From Streptomyces exfoliatus (GTDB taxonomy: Bacteria; Actinomycetota; Actinomycetes; Streptomycetales; Streptomycetaceae), in contig NZ_JNZP01000020.1 of NCBI RefSeq assembly GCF_000725545.1, positions 1 to 64,000 on the forward strand: a stretch of 64,000 bases of DNA, read 5' to 3'. Positions 8,854 to 18,718 of this stretch are shown piece by piece (the first letter of the stretch is position 1; each line of letters begins with the position of its first letter). A program made the translations under genes and the position numbers. Below the pieces are notes generated by a model that was not told where the DNA came from, did no database searches, and saw only the letters and a list, made by a program, of their open reading frames with translations.

Positions 8854-10980
8854 CTACCCGCAGCAGCCCTCCCTGGATGGGCCCGGAGCCTCGTTCAGCT
8901 CGAACCAGATCGCCTTGCCCTCGCCGCGCGGGTCGACACCCCACGCGTCCGCCAGCATCTCCATCAGGACCAGGCCTCGGCCGCTCGACGCCATCTCGCC
9001 GGGGTGGCGCTTGTGCGGCAGTTCGTCGCTGGTGTCGGAGACCTCCACCCGCAGCCGCCGGGACTTCGCGGCGCAGGCGACCTCGGCGACGAGGAGGGCG
9101 TCGCCGTCCGTGTGGACGAGGACGTTGGTGACCATCTCGGAGACCATGAGGACGGCCGAGTCGAGCTGGTCCCCGTCGGTCCAGTCGTGCAGCAGCTGCC
9201 GCATCTGCTCGCGGGCCTCGGCGATCCGCTCCGGTTCGGCCTGGGCGATCGTCATCAGGGTGCGGCGCGGGGCCTCCACCACCGGTCCCACGGGCCGGCG
9301 GGAGAGCAGCAGGACGGCGATGTCGTCCTCGCGGCGGTCGGCCAGCGGCCCGGTCGTGTGGTGGGAGCCGGGCCCGTGGACGGCCTCCACGAGCGTGTCG
9401 GCGAGCTGCTCCAGGTCCTCGCCGTCGTGGGCCTCCAGGAGTTTCCTGACCCGGTCCCAGCCGGTGTCGAGGTCGTGCCCGCCGGTCTCCAGAAGACCGT
9501 CGGTGCAGACCATGAGGGTCTCGCCGGGGTCGAGGGTGAGCCGGGTGGTGGGGTAGTCGGTGTCGGGGTCGATGCCCAGCGGGAGGCCGCCGGCCGTCGG
9601 CCTGAGGAGAACCGTTCCGTCATTCATCCGCACCGCCGGGTCCGGATGCCCGGCCCGCGCGATGTCGACCGTCCCCGTCTCCAGGTCGACCTCCAGGTAG
9701 AGGCAGGTCGCGAAGCGGGGCCCGCCGTACTCCTCGCCGTCGTCCCCGTCGGTGATCCCGTACAGGAAGCGCGAGGCGCGGGAGAGGACCGCGTCGGGCC
9801 GGTGGCCCTCGGAGGCGTACGCGCGCAGGGCGATCCGCAGCTGCCCCATCAGGCCCGCCGCCCGCACGTCGTGCCCCTGGACGTCGCCGATGACGAGGGC
9901 GACGCGGCCGGGACCGCGCCCGTCCGTGCGGGAGGTCCCGCCGGGGAGCCGGATCAGGTCGTACCAGTCGCCGCCGACCTGGAGTCCGCCGCCGGTCGGC
10001 ACGTACCGGGCCGCGACCTGGATGCCGGGGATGCCAGGACCGAGGACCGGCATCATGGTGCGCTGGAGGCCGAGGGACAGCTCGCGCTCCGACTCGGCCA
10101 CGCCCGCGCGCGCGAGGGCCTGGGCCAGCATCCGCGCGACCGTCGTGAGCACCGAACGCTCGTCGGGCGTGAACGCCACCGGGTGCTTGAAGGCAGCCAT
10201 CCAGGTGCCCATGGTGCGCCCGGCGACGATCAGCGGCACGAAGGCCCAGGAGCGGCGCCCGAAGCGCTGCGCGAGGGGCCAGGTCATGGGGAAGCGGCGC
10301 CGGTACTCGTCCGGGGTGGGCAGGTAGAGCGCGCGGCCGGTTCGTACGACCTCCGCCGCCGGGTAGTCGGTGTCGAGCGACATCGACGAGAACGGCCCCT
10401 CGTCGCCGTCGCTGTGCCCGTGGTGCCCGATGACGGTCAACCGGTCGCCGGCCACGCCGAAGACGGCGAGCCCGTCGGGGGAGAAGCCGGGCATGGACAG
10501 GGAGGCGGCGACCCGCAGCACCTCGGCCGTGGAGCGCGCCTCGGCGAGCGCCCGTCCCGCGTCGAGGAGGAACGCCTCGCGGGAGCGGCGCCAGTCACCG
10601 GTGATGGGGGTGCGGGCGGCGGTCCCGGGGACCTGCTCGGCGACCTCCTGGAGGGTGCCGACCAGCTGGTAGTCGTTGCCCCGGATGAGCGGCTTCGATC
10701 TGCTCCGTACGGTACGGATCACCCGGCCGTGCTCGTCCATGATCCGCAGCCGGGCCTCGGCGAGGGTGCCTTCGGCGACGGCGAGGTTGACGACCCCGTC
10801 GATCTCGTTCCAGTCGACGGGATGAAAACGCGAACGGACGGCCGCCTCGGTGAGCCGTACCGGCTCGGCGGGCAGCCCGAGCAGCCGGGCTGCCTCGGCG
10901 TCGAGCGAGACGATCCCGGACGCGTTGTCCCAGCGCCACAGGCCGGTCGCGATCGCGGCCAGGACGTCCTCGGTGCGCAT
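8854..10980 (-). CDS. PAS-GAF-SpoIIE phosphatase with C-terminal HATPase domain
   Basis: A 708-aa multidomain signalling protein. Domains in order: PAS-like (about 1-120, MDEHGRVIRTVRSR), GAF (about 145-310), SpoIIE/PP2C phosphatase (about 325-540, with GGDWYDLIRLPGG, IGDVQGHD and VCTDGLLETGG holding the metal-binding Asp residues), and an RsbW-like histidine-kinase ATPase domain (about 575-700, EMVTNVLVHTDGD then SGRGLVLMEMLADAWGV). Such proteins control partner-switching sigma-factor networks by dephosphorylating anti-anti-sigma factors, and the C-terminal domain could phosphorylate them. There are no membrane segments. Having both activities in one chain is common in Streptomyces. The partner STAS proteins are not in this window. 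Confidence 0.92.
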   Translation of the reverse strand: MRTEDVLAAIATGLWRWDNASGIVSLDAEAARLLGLPAEPVRLTEAAVRSRFHPVDWNEIDGVVNLAVAEGTLAEARLRIMDEHGRVIRTVRSRSKPLIRGNDYQLVGTLQEVAEQVPGTAARTPITGDWRRSREAFLLDAGRALAEARSTAEVLRVAASLSMPGFSPDGLAVFGVAGDRLTVIGHHGHSDGDEGPFSSMSLDTDYPAAEVVRTGRALYLPTPDEYRRRFPMTWPLAQRFGRRSWAFVPLIVAGRTMGTWMAAFKHPVAFTPDERSVLTTVARMLAQALARAGVAESERELSLGLQRTMMPVLGPGIPGIQVAARYVPTGGGLQVGGDWYDLIRLPGGTSRTDGRGPGRVALVIGDVQGHDVRAAGLMGQLRIALRAYASEGHRPDAVLSRASRFLYGITDGDDGEEYGGPRFATCLYLEVDLETGTVDIARAGHPDPAVRMNDGTVLLRPTAGGLPLGIDPDTDYPTTRLTLDPGETLMVCTDGLLETGGHDLDTGWDRVRKLLEAHDGEDLEQLADTLVEAVHGPGSHHTTGPLADRREDDIAVLLLSRRPVGPVVEAPRRTLMTIAQAEPERIAEAREQMRQLLHDWTDGDQLDSAVLMVSEMVTNVLVHTDGDALLVAEVACAAKSRRLRVEVSDTSDELPHKRHPGEMASSGRGLVLMEMLADAWGVDPRGEGKAIWFELNEAPGPSREGCCG

Positions 10981-11108
10981 TGCCCTACTTTATGAATATC
11001 GGACACCAGGTCGCCACTGAGCGTATTCGAAAAGCGAGGACGCCCGGCCGGTACCCTGGGTGGGTCTGCCCGCGTGTTCTGTGACATCCGCGACGCCTGA
11101 CTCGTGAC

Positions 11109-11136
11109 TCCCGGGTCCCGAGTCCCGAGTCCCGTC
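11109..11136. repeat. four tandem heptamers in the aspS leader
   Basis: tcccggg, tcccgag, tcccgag and tcccgtc follow one another without spacers, 59-86 bases before the aspS start codon. They lie in the 214-base intergenic region 10981-11194, which otherwise holds only the divergent promoters. Confidence 0.6.
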
Positions 11137-11194
11137 ACAGCGACCCCGGGCGGCGGCCCACGACCCACAGATCCCGAAGACTGGATGAACGACG

Positions 11195-13024
11195 ATGCAT
11201 CGGTACAGGTCCCACACCTGCGGCGAGCTCCGCGCCTCTGACGTCGGCACCGACGTCCGGCTGAGCGGCTGGCTGCACAATCGGCGCGACCTGGGCGGCA
11301 TCCTCTTCATCGATCTGCGCGACCACTACGGCATCACGCAGCTCGTCGCCCGCCCCGGCACCGCCGCGGCCGAGGTCCTCGACAAGCTGACGAAGGAGAC
11401 CGTCGTCCGCGTGGACGGCAAGGTCGTCTCCCGCGGCGCGGACAACGTCAACCCCGAGCTGGCGACCGGCGAGATCGAGATCGAGGCCGCCGAGGTCGAG
11501 GTCCTGGGCGCCGCGAAGCAGATCCCCTTCACCATCAACACCGACGACGGCGTGAACGAGGAGCGGCGCCTGGAGTACCGCTTCCTCGACCTGCGCCGCG
11601 AGCGCATGCACCGCAACATCATGCTGCGCTCCGCCGTCATCGCCTCCATCCGCTCCAAGATGGTGGCCCTCGGCTTCAACGAGATGGCGACCCCGATCCT
11701 CGCCGCGACCTCCCCCGAGGGCGCCCGCGACTTCGTCGTCCCGTCCCGCCTGAACCCGGGCAAGTTCTACGCGCTGCCGCAGGCGCCGCAGCAGTTCAAG
11801 CAGCTGCTCATGATCTCCGGCTTCGACCGGTACTTCCAGATCGCGCCCTGCTTCCGCGACGAGGACGCCCGCGCCGACCGCTCGCCGGGCGAGTTCTACC
11901 AGCTCGACGTCGAGATGTCGTTCGTCGAGCAGGAGGACGTCTTCCAGCCGATCGAGAAGCTGATGACGGAGATCTTCGAGGAGTTCGGCGGCGGGCGTCA
12001 CGTCACCTCGCCGTTCCCGCGGATCCCGTTCCGCGAGTCGATGCTGAAGTACGGCAACGACAAGCCCGACCTGCGTACGTCCCTGGAGCTCGTCGACATC
12101 TCCGACGTGTTCGAGGCATCGGAGTTCAAGGCCTTCGCCGGCAAGCACGTCCGCGCGCTCGCCGTCCCGAACACGGGCGACCAGCCGCGCAAGTTCTTCG
12201 ACGCCCTGGGCGACTTCGCGGTCTCCCTGGGCGCGAAGGGCCTGGCGTGGGTCCGCGTGGGCGAGGGCAACGCCCTGACCGGCCCGATCGCGAAGTTCCT
12301 CACCGAGGAGAACGTCAAGGTCCTCACCGAGCGCCTCGGCCTGGCCCCCGGCCACGCGATCTTCTTCGGCGCGGGCGAGTTCGACGAGGTCTCCAAGATC
12401 ATGGGCCCGGTCCGGGTCGAGGCCGCCAAGCGCGCCGGCCAGTTCGAGGAGAACGTCTTCCGCTTCGCGTGGATCGTCGACTTCCCGATGTACGAGAAGG
12501 ACGAGGAGACCGGCAAGATCGACTTCTCGCACAACCCCTTCTCGATGCCGCAGGGCGGCCTTGAGGCCCTGGAGACCCAGGACCCGCTGGACGTCCTCGG
12601 CTGGCAGTACGACATCGTCTGCAACGGCATCGAGCTCTCCTCCGGCGCCATCCGGAACCACGAGCCCGAGATCATGTTCAAGGCCTTCGAGATCGCCGGC
12701 TACTCGAAGGAGACCGTCGAGCACGAGTTCGCGGGCATGCTCCGCGCCTTCGAGTACGGCGCCCCGCCGCACGGCGGCATCGCCCCGGGCGTCGACCGCA
12801 TCGTGATGCTCCTCGCCGACGAGCCGAACATCCGCGAGACGATCGCCTTCCCGCTGAACGGCAACGCCCAGGACCTCCTGATGGGCGCCCCGACGGAACT
12901 GGACGAGTCCCGCCTGCGCGAGCTGAACATCCAGCTCCGCAAGCCGGTGGAGTCCAAGCTCGTCGAGAAGCCGACGGAGGACCGCCCGATCACGGACGCG
13001 GTCCACCCGGACGCGGCGCGGTAA
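11195..13024 (+). CDS. aspS: aspartyl-tRNA synthetase
   Basis: This 609-aa class II synthetase charges tRNA-Asp (and probably tRNA-Asn, as in other actinobacteria). The N-terminal OB-fold anticodon-binding domain covers about 1-110 ([20 protein letters not shown]). The catalytic core has motif 2 ([19 protein letters not shown]) and motif 3 ([13 protein letters not shown]). A bacterial GAD insertion domain lies at about 300-420. The length is that of the bacterial type. ATG was chosen because homologues begin [13 protein letters not shown] strong terminator follows. This is a housekeeping copy, and no second aspS is in the window. Confidence 0.98.
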   Translation: MHRYRSHTCGELRASDVGTDVRLSGWLHNRRDLGGILFIDLRDHYGITQLVARPGTAAAEVLDKLTKETVVRVDGKVVSRGADNVNPELATGEIEIEAAEVEVLGAAKQIPFTINTDDGVNEERRLEYRFLDLRRERMHRNIMLRSAVIASIRSKMVALGFNEMATPILAATSPEGARDFVVPSRLNPGKFYALPQAPQQFKQLLMISGFDRYFQIAPCFRDEDARADRSPGEFYQLDVEMSFVEQEDVFQPIEKLMTEIFEEFGGGRHVTSPFPRIPFRESMLKYGNDKPDLRTSLELVDISDVFEASEFKAFAGKHVRALAVPNTGDQPRKFFDALGDFAVSLGAKGLAWVRVGEGNALTGPIAKFLTEENVKVLTERLGLAPGHAIFFGAGEFDEVSKIMGPVRVEAAKRAGQFEENVFRFAWIVDFPMYEKDEETGKIDFSHNPFSMPQGGLEALETQDPLDVLGWQYDIVCNGIELSSGAIRNHEPEIMFKAFEIAGYSKETVEHEFAGMLRAFEYGAPPHGGIAPGVDRIVMLLADEPNIRETIAFPLNGNAQDLLMGAPTELDESRLRELNIQLRKPVESKLVEKPTEDRPITDAVHPDAAR

Positions 13025-13034
13025 GCAGTACTGA

Positions 13035-13080
13035 CGCCAGAGGGGCCCGGAACCGACGACGGTTCCGGGCCCCTCTGGCG
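13035..13080. terminator. aspS terminator, probably bidirectional
   Basis: Perfect 20-bp arms (13035-13054 and 13061-13080) with a 6-base loop, ending ttctcc on the plus strand. It lies between the convergent aspS and the small immunity-like gene. Confidence 0.92.
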
Positions 13081-13092
13081 TTCTCCTCTTCC

Positions 13093-13413
13093 TCAGCCTT
13101 CGAGGATGTCCATCACATAGTCGCCGAGTTCTCCGGGGAGTTTCTCGATGTCAAGGGTCCGCAGGGCCGCAACCATATCCGGCTCGGCCAGGGAACCGAG
13201 CTGGATGATCGCGTTCAACTGCGCTTCCAAGGCGCCGGGGTCGCTTTCGCACGCTGCCGCAGCCGCGAGCACGCCGGTAAGGACTCGCCCGTCAGCCAAT
13301 GAATAGCCGGAAACGAGATCAGTGACCTGATCCGCCGCTAATTCCCGGATTCTTGGGTCGGCGGCGGCAATGTGCTGCACGAATTCAAGGAGTTGAGAAG
13401 CGGAAATCGGCAT
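13093..13413 (-). CDS. probable immunity protein of the RHS toxin
   Basis: The 106-aa all-helical acidic protein (MPISASQLLEFVQ...) has no recognised domain, signal peptide or membrane segment. It is encoded directly after the RHS toxin gene (17-base gap, same strand), where polymorphic toxin loci place the cognate immunity gene. Its DNA is visibly less GC-rich than the surrounding genes, like the toxin tip, which suggests the two were acquired together. The start ATG was chosen over longer frames because gagaggtgct lies just upstream. Function is inferred from position. Confidence 0.65.
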   Translation of the reverse strand: MPISASQLLEFVQHIAAADPRIRELAADQVTDLVSGYSLADGRVLTGVLAAAAACESDPGALEAQLNAIIQLGSLAEPDMVAALRTLDIEKLPGELGDYVMDILEG

Positions 13414-13430
13414 CGAGAGCACCTCTCGGG

Positions 13431-16400
13431 TCAGTAGGGCAGTGGATAGGCGCTCGGCCACGGGATGTGTGTGTCGTTCGCGGCATCAGGGTCGTAATGT
13501 GGACTCGCCGATTTGTGAACATTTCGATGATAGAGCGTTCCCGCCTCGTCCTGGTAACGGCCGCCGATCGAGATCCGGTACACGTCGCCGTTGGCGGCGT
13601 TGGATCCGGGGGGCGCGGTTCCGTCAGCGTCGTGCACGCGAAGTCGGGCAGTATTCCCTGTCACCGGGTCTGTCCATTTGTACTCGATACCCTTTTGAGC
13701 CCCGCCATTTGAATCTGGGGTCAACTGCCGCATCTCGGCATCCTCCGGAACGACGTCCAGCGGGTTCCGCTCTCGCAGATCCCACCCGCCGCCGTCGACT
13801 CGGGGAGGGCACCCGTCGGGCGCAAGGCCCAGCGGATCGCTCCACGTGTGCGGGTTGTGGACGTACGTCGTCGGGTTCGGGGCAGGGGCCAGGCCCAGTG
13901 CGTCCTGGGTGAGGTAGCGGGCGCTTTCCGGGTCGTAGTAGCGGAAGTGGTTGTAGTGCAGGCCCGATTCCGGGTCGAAGTACTGGCCCGGGAAGCGGAG
14001 GGGGGTGTACGCGGTGGCGTCGCGGGTCCAGGTCGTCGTGCCCCAGAGGGTCGTGCGGGTGCGCCACGCCAAGTCGCCTGATTCGTCGACGAGTTCTGTC
14101 GGGGTGCCGATCAGGTCGGTGACGATCGCGAAGAAGCGCTCGTCGGTGGAGTCCGGGGTCGTGCGGCGTTCCGTCTGGGCCAGGGGGCGCAGCCCCGCGT
14201 GGTCCCAGGTGAGGGTGACGTCGGCCGTCGTCTGTTCGCAGAGGGTCGTGCCGTCCCAGGTGAAGTGGACCGTCTCCAGCGCGGATTGCTTGGATATGCG
14301 GCGGCCCAGAGGGTCGTACGCGTACCGCCACACCGTGCCGTCCGGTGTCGTCACCGAGGTGAGTCGGTCCTCCGCGTCCCACTCGTAGCGCCACGTGTCC
14401 GGCTTGCGCGAGAGGCGGGTCTTCTGGCGCAGGACGATCCGGCCCTGGTCGTCGTGTTCGTAGCGGACGGCCCCCGCGCGGGTGATGCGCGTGCCCTCGT
14501 AGGCGCGTGCGCCCGTCGCCGAGTGGGCCGGGTGCGTGGAAGGCCAGGACGCCTCCGTCTGGTTGCCGGCCTCGTCGTACGCGTACCGCTCCGTCCAGTC
14601 GCGCGCGTGGACGGCCGTGACGCGGCCTGCCGGGTCCAGGTCGAAGCGCCGGCTGCCGGAGAGCGCGTCGGTCACGCCGATGAGGCCGCCGTCCGCGCGG
14701 TACGTGTACGCCCGGTGCTGGAGGCGGTGCCCCGAACCGCCGGTGACGTCCTGGTCGGTGAGCCGGCCCATCGCGTCGAACGTCGACGTCAGGGCGGCGA
14801 AGTCGGCGATGTGGCGGGCCGTTTCCCGGCCGAGGGCGTCGTGGGTGAAGGCAAGCGTCCGGCCCGAGGACGTCAGTTCCGTGCGACGGCCCGCCGCGTC
14901 GAACGACCACGTACTCGTCGACCCGCCCGGCGTCGTCCGCCCCGTTCGCCGCCCCATCGCGTCGTACGTGAACGAGAGCGTACGGCCGTTGACGGTCTCG
15001 GAGACGAGGCGGCCGTAGCGGTCCCGGAGGCGTTGCAGGGTCGCGTCAGGGCCGGTCGCCGACGCCAGCTGATCGAAGACGTCGTACTCGTAGGCACTGA
15101 CCGCTCCCTCGGCGTCCTTGCGGACGATCTGACCGAGGCCGTCGCGGTCGAACCGGATCGTCTGGCCGAGCCCGTTGGCGCGGGAGGAGAGCCGGCCCGC
15201 CGCGTCGTGGTCGTAGCTCAGCGTCCGGCCGTCGAAGTCCGTCTCCCTGACCACGCGGCCCGCCGGGTCGTAGGCGTAGTCCCAGGTCAGACCATGCGGG
15301 TCGGTCACCTGCGTCAGCCGCAGGTTCGTGTCGTGGGAGAACTCGTACCTGACCCCGTCCGGTCCCGTGCGGGACGTCAGCAGGTCGAAGTCGGTGTACG
15401 TGAAGCGGGTCGTGGCGCCCATCGCGTCCGTATGGCTGAGGCAGTTCCCCTCGCCGTCATACGTCCAGGACTCCACCGTGCCGTCGGGCGCGGTCCGCCG
15501 GGACGGGCGGCCCTCGACCGTCCACTCCATCCGGGTCACCGCGCCCAGGGGGTCGGTGATCCGGACCGTACGGCCGAAGGCGTCGTGCGCGTACCGGGTC
15601 GTGGCCCCCAGCGGATCCGTGATCTCGACGGGAAGGCCGCGGTCGTCCATGACCAGCCGGGTGACCGCGCCGAGCGGGTCCGTCACCGACGTGAGGCGGC
15701 CCGCCTCGTCGTATGCGAACTGGGTCCGGGCGCCCGTGGGGACCGTCACCGACGTGCGGTTGCCGCGTTCGTCGAAGGTCTGGTGGGTGACGTTGCCGTC
15801 GGTGCCGACGATCCGGATGGGGAAGCCGGCCTCGTCGTACTCGGCGCGCGCCTGCCGTCCGTCCGGGCGCTCCACCGCCGTCACGCGGCCCTGGTCGTCG
15901 TAGGTGGAGCGGCTAACGTGGCCCAGCGGATCCGTCCGGGACAGCAGCCGGTGATGGCGGTCGTACTCGAAGCGGGTGACCGCGCCCAACGCGTCGATCT
16001 CGGCGACGACCTGCGCAAGGTCATTGATCACATGGCGATCGGTGTTCCCCAGACCGTCCGTGAGGGTGGTGACCCGAAGCCCGGTCGCGGGATCGACGTC
16101 GTCCCAGGTGAACGTGGTTTCGAGGTGGCCGTTCGTGCCCGACTGGTAGGTGCAGCGGTCCTGGTCGTCGTAGACGTAGTCGAAGCGGCTGCCGTTGGTG
16201 TCGGTCCACGAGGTGATGCGGCCGTGCTCGTCGCAGCCGAAGCGCAGCGGGCGGCCGGAGGAGTTGGTGACCTCGGTCAGGTGTCCTTCGGTGTAGCCGT
16301 AGCGCAGGATCTCCTGGTCGGAGCCGTCCGGCGCCGCACCCGCGAGGTGGAGGGCGGTGACCCGGCCCTCGGCGGTCGTGAGCTTCAGTACGTAACCGCC

Positions 16401-18071
16401 GTGGTGGGCGATCGCCGTCGGGGTGCCCGACTCGTCGTACTCGAAGGCGATCCAGCGCCCGTTGCGGTCGTCGATCTGGGCGAGGAGCGCGAGCTCGTCG
16501 CCGTGGTCGACGAAGTGCCGGACCGTGCGGGTGACGGGGTCCGTGATCGTGTAGCCGCCCTCGACCCGGTCCAGTGGCCACTGCCGGCCGTGGGTGGGCA
16601 TGACCGGGACCCCGGGGGCCGGATGGGGGTACGCGAGGAGGCTGCCCTCGTCACAGCTGAAGACGACACCCTCCGAGTCGATCTCCAGCCGCTGGTCCAC
16701 CGTGCTCGACCACGTCGGGCCGAACCAGCGTCCCGACCGGCGCGAGGAGTCGAAGCCACGCCGGAAGACGAGGGGGAGCGAGCCGGGGAGGGTGATGTCC
16801 GTCTGCGGCAGCAGCATCCGACCGGTGGCGATGTCGATGGGATCCCGCTCGCACCGGGTCTCTTTGCCCTGCTTGCAGGTGGTGGGCGGGTCCTTCTCCT
16901 GGTCCTGGCGACTGGGTTTCGTCCCCTCGGGTTTCACGCCCCCCGGTTTCGTACCGTTCAGACCGGCGCGCAGCCCGCCCCGCACCAGCCCCGCGCCCTT
17001 CGTCCCGAGCAGCTCGGGGACCAGTCGGCCGAGGAACTCCGACGGGTCGCCCTTCGCCGCCTCCCAGGCGTTCTTCAGGGCGCGGTCCGGGTTCGCCACC
17101 GTGGACACCAGGCCGGCGAGCGTCATGTTGACGCCCTTGTAGTAGTCCATGGGATGGGTCAGGTTGTACGGGTCCGTCGGGTTCACCGACCGGACGAAGT
17201 TGATCAGGCCGGCGCCGCCCTTGATGATTCCGCCGCCGAAGTGGGCCAGCTCGATGCCCTGGCTCAGGCTGAAGTCCATCAGCTCCGCCTTGGCCCGCTC
17301 GCGGCCCGTCGGCTCCTTCGGCGCGTGCGCGAGCGCGGCCCGGACCGCGCTCCTGGCCGTCTCCCCGGCCTCGTTGCGTGCCGTGCGCGCGTCGTTCAGG
17401 ATCTCCCGGGCACGTTGCCGCTTGGCCTTGCCGGGGTCGGAGAACGTCCCCGGGTCCGGGAGCGGACTGTCCCCGGTGCGCGCCGCGTTGTAGGCGTCGA
17501 CCTTCTTGTTGTACGCGTCGACGGCCGCCTTGGAGTCCTGGTCGCCCTCCTTGTAGAGCGCTATCGCCTCACGCGCCTTGCCCTGCGCGCTCACGACCGC
17601 CCTGGAGTACGTCTCCAGCGCCTTGGCCGCACTCTCCATGGCGTCCGCCGCGTGCAGCCAGTCCGTCGGCAGGGTCGCGAACTTCTCCCGGAACGCGTCG
17701 GCCGCCTCGCCTTTCCAGTGACCGGCGTCCAGCTTCTTCATCCCGCTGCCGACGAGGTCGAACGCCCGGTGGAAGTCCCGGAGGTTCTTCACCGTCTCGG
17801 CGATCTTCTCCGGCTTGCCGTGGACGAGCTCGTTCGCCTCCTCGGTCTGCCCGAGCTGCTGCTCCCCGACCTCCGCGCCGAGCGAGGAGGCGGCCCCGTC
17901 GCCCCAGTCCTCGACCGCGTCCGCCCAGTCGTGCGCGCCGACCCTCTCCAGGCCCTGGCCGACCTTGTCGGTCGCCTCGTCGACGACTTCGCCGACGATC
18001 TCCTTGCCCTTGTCGACGGCGTCACCGAACTTGTCGATGCCCTTGTCGAACAGACCACCGATGTCCACCAT
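13431..18071 (-). CDS. RHS-repeat polymorphic toxin with type VII-like N-terminus
   Basis: A 1546-aa protein. The N-terminal 210 residues are helical and resemble the putative T7SS secretion-signal domain of Streptomyces toxins (SGMKKLDAGHWKGEAADAF). A DUF6531 segment follows (about 415-480). Then come roughly twenty RHS/YD repeats (about 560-1310, units such as YDxxGRLTSVTDPLGAVTR) and the RHS core, FDPESGLHYNHFRYYD, ending WSDPLGL (about 1360-1415). The last 130 residues are a separate toxin tip; the late segment SPHYDPDAANDTHIPWP resembles polymorphic toxin type 30. The start overlaps the upstream stop by one base. The toxin is probably delivered to neighbouring cells. The enzymatic activity of the tip is not established here. 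Confidence 0.88.
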   Translation of the reverse strand: MVDIGGLFDKGIDKFGDAVDKGKEIVGEVVDEATDKVGQGLERVGAHDWADAVEDWGDGAASSLGAEVGEQQLGQTEEANELVHGKPEKIAETVKNLRDFHRAFDLVGSGMKKLDAGHWKGEAADAFREKFATLPTDWLHAADAMESAAKALETYSRAVVSAQGKAREAIALYKEGDQDSKAAVDAYNKKVDAYNAARTGDSPLPDPGTFSDPGKAKRQRAREILNDARTARNEAGETARSAVRAALAHAPKEPTGRERAKAELMDFSLSQGIELAHFGGGIIKGGAGLINFVRSVNPTDPYNLTHPMDYYKGVNMTLAGLVSTVANPDRALKNAWEAAKGDPSEFLGRLVPELLGTKGAGLVRGGLRAGLNGTKPGGVKPEGTKPSRQDQEKDPPTTCKQGKETRCERDPIDIATGRMLLPQTDITLPGSLPLVFRRGFDSSRRSGRWFGPTWSSTVDQRLEIDSEGVVFSCDEGSLLAYPHPAPGVPVMPTHGRQWPLDRVEGGYTITDPVTRTVRHFVDHGDELALLAQIDDRNGRWIAFEYDESGTPTAIAHHGGYVLKLTTAEGRVTALHLAGAAPDGSDQEILRYGYTEGHLTEVTNSSGRPLRFGCDEHGRITSWTDTNGSRFDYVYDDQDRCTYQSGTNGHLETTFTWDDVDPATGLRVTTLTDGLGNTDRHVINDLAQVVAEIDALGAVTRFEYDRHHRLLSRTDPLGHVSRSTYDDQGRVTAVERPDGRQARAEYDEAGFPIRIVGTDGNVTHQTFDERGNRTSVTVPTGARTQFAYDEAGRLTSVTDPLGAVTRLVMDDRGLPVEITDPLGATTRYAHDAFGRTVRITDPLGAVTRMEWTVEGRPSRRTAPDGTVESWTYDGEGNCLSHTDAMGATTRFTYTDFDLLTSRTGPDGVRYEFSHDTNLRLTQVTDPHGLTWDYAYDPAGRVVRETDFDGRTLSYDHDAAGRLSSRANGLGQTIRFDRDGLGQIVRKDAEGAVSAYEYDVFDQLASATGPDATLQRLRDRYGRLVSETVNGRTLSFTYDAMGRRTGRTTPGGSTSTWSFDAAGRRTELTSSGRTLAFTHDALGRETARHIADFAALTSTFDAMGRLTDQDVTGGSGHRLQHRAYTYRADGGLIGVTDALSGSRRFDLDPAGRVTAVHARDWTERYAYDEAGNQTEASWPSTHPAHSATGARAYEGTRITRAGAVRYEHDDQGRIVLRQKTRLSRKPDTWRYEWDAEDRLTSVTTPDGTVWRYAYDPLGRRISKQSALETVHFTWDGTTLCEQTTADVTLTWDHAGLRPLAQTERRTTPDSTDERFFAIVTDLIGTPTELVDESGDLAWRTRTTLWGTTTWTRDATAYTPLRFPGQYFDPESGLHYNHFRYYDPESARYLTQDALGLAPAPNPTTYVHNPHTWSDPLGLAPDGCPPRVDGGGWDLRERNPLDVVPEDAEMRQLTPDSNGGAQKGIEYKWTDPVTGNTARLRVHDADGTAPPGSNAANGDVYRISIGGRYQDEAGTLYHRNVHKSASPHYDPDAANDTHIPWPSAYPLPY

Positions 18072-18718
18072 CAGCGGCTCTCCCCCCAGCGCGGCTGCTC
18101 GGCCTGTTCGACGGTCGCCTGATCAGGGGCGAGCTCCTCCCTGAGCCGCTCGTCCATGTGGTCGCGCGCCCCCGGGTCGATCACTCCGGAACGCTCCATC
18201 GAGTCAAGCCCCGAGTCCATGACGTCGTACCCGGTGTTCCGCCAGGTCTGCTCGACCTCCTGCTGAGCCTTGATGGCCGACTCGGGGCTCCAGTCCGGGT
18301 TGGACCACATGTGCTGGTCGCGGATGGTGTCCCAGCGCATCTGCTTGACCTCGTCCTCGGACAGGTGCGGGTTGCCGTTCAGCGAGTTCGCGCCGATCTT
18401 GATCGAGTCCTTGATGTACTGCTCCTGCTCGGCGAACGAGCCCGCCGACAGGCCGACCGCCTGCGCGAACCCGTTGCCCTGCAGCGTCAGGGAGCGGACG
18501 CCCCACTCCCACCGGTCGCAGAACGTCTCGAACTCCGACGTCAGACCCCCGTGCCCCAACTCGACTCCTGACAGGCCGAGATCGGAGAACCCGCGGCCCG
18601 CCGACGCCTCCCCGATCATGCCGAGCTCCTTCAGCTCGGCATGCGCCAGGTCGATGCCCTTCGCTATCTCCGCGAGCGCCGCCGCCGGCGCCGCGAGATC
18701 AGGTTCGTTCCCGCTCAT
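18071..18718 (-). CDS. helical T7SS-associated protein upstream of the RHS toxin
   Basis: The 215-aa soluble, largely helical protein has no signal peptide. The first 110 residues form a predicted helical hairpin containing FCDRWEWGVRSL, reminiscent of ESX/WXG-type partners; the C-terminal half is acidic. It overlaps the RHS toxin start by one base (TGATG) and the upstream SseB-like gene by ATGA. The three are therefore probably made in coupled amounts. A chaperone or secretion-partner role for the toxin is inferred from position and fold. Confidence 0.72.
   Translation of the reverse strand: MSGNEPDLAAPAAALAEIAKGIDLAHAELKELGMIGEASAGRGFSDLGLSGVELGHGGLTSEFETFCDRWEWGVRSLTLQGNGFAQAVGLSAGSFAEQEQYIKDSIKIGANSLNGNPHLSEDEVKQMRWDTIRDQHMWSNPDWSPESAIKAQQEVEQTWRNTGYDVMDSGLDSMERSGVIDPGARDHMDERLREELAPDQATVEQAEQPRWGESR

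Noticed and set aside
11195..13024. aspS considered as a resistance copy for a microcin C-like product
   Set aside because: It is the ordinary housekeeping gene, 31 kb from the peptide locus, with no sign of duplication.
14000..16800. CRISPR-like periodicity
   Set aside because: The periodicity comes from RHS/YD protein repeats in a coding frame; spacing and sequence vary.
14199..18122. 1307-codon open frame on the plus strand opposite the RHS gene
   Set aside because: High-GC antisense shadow. Composition is Val/Arg/Gly-rich with no domain, and the minus-strand RHS frame has clear repeats and coupling.
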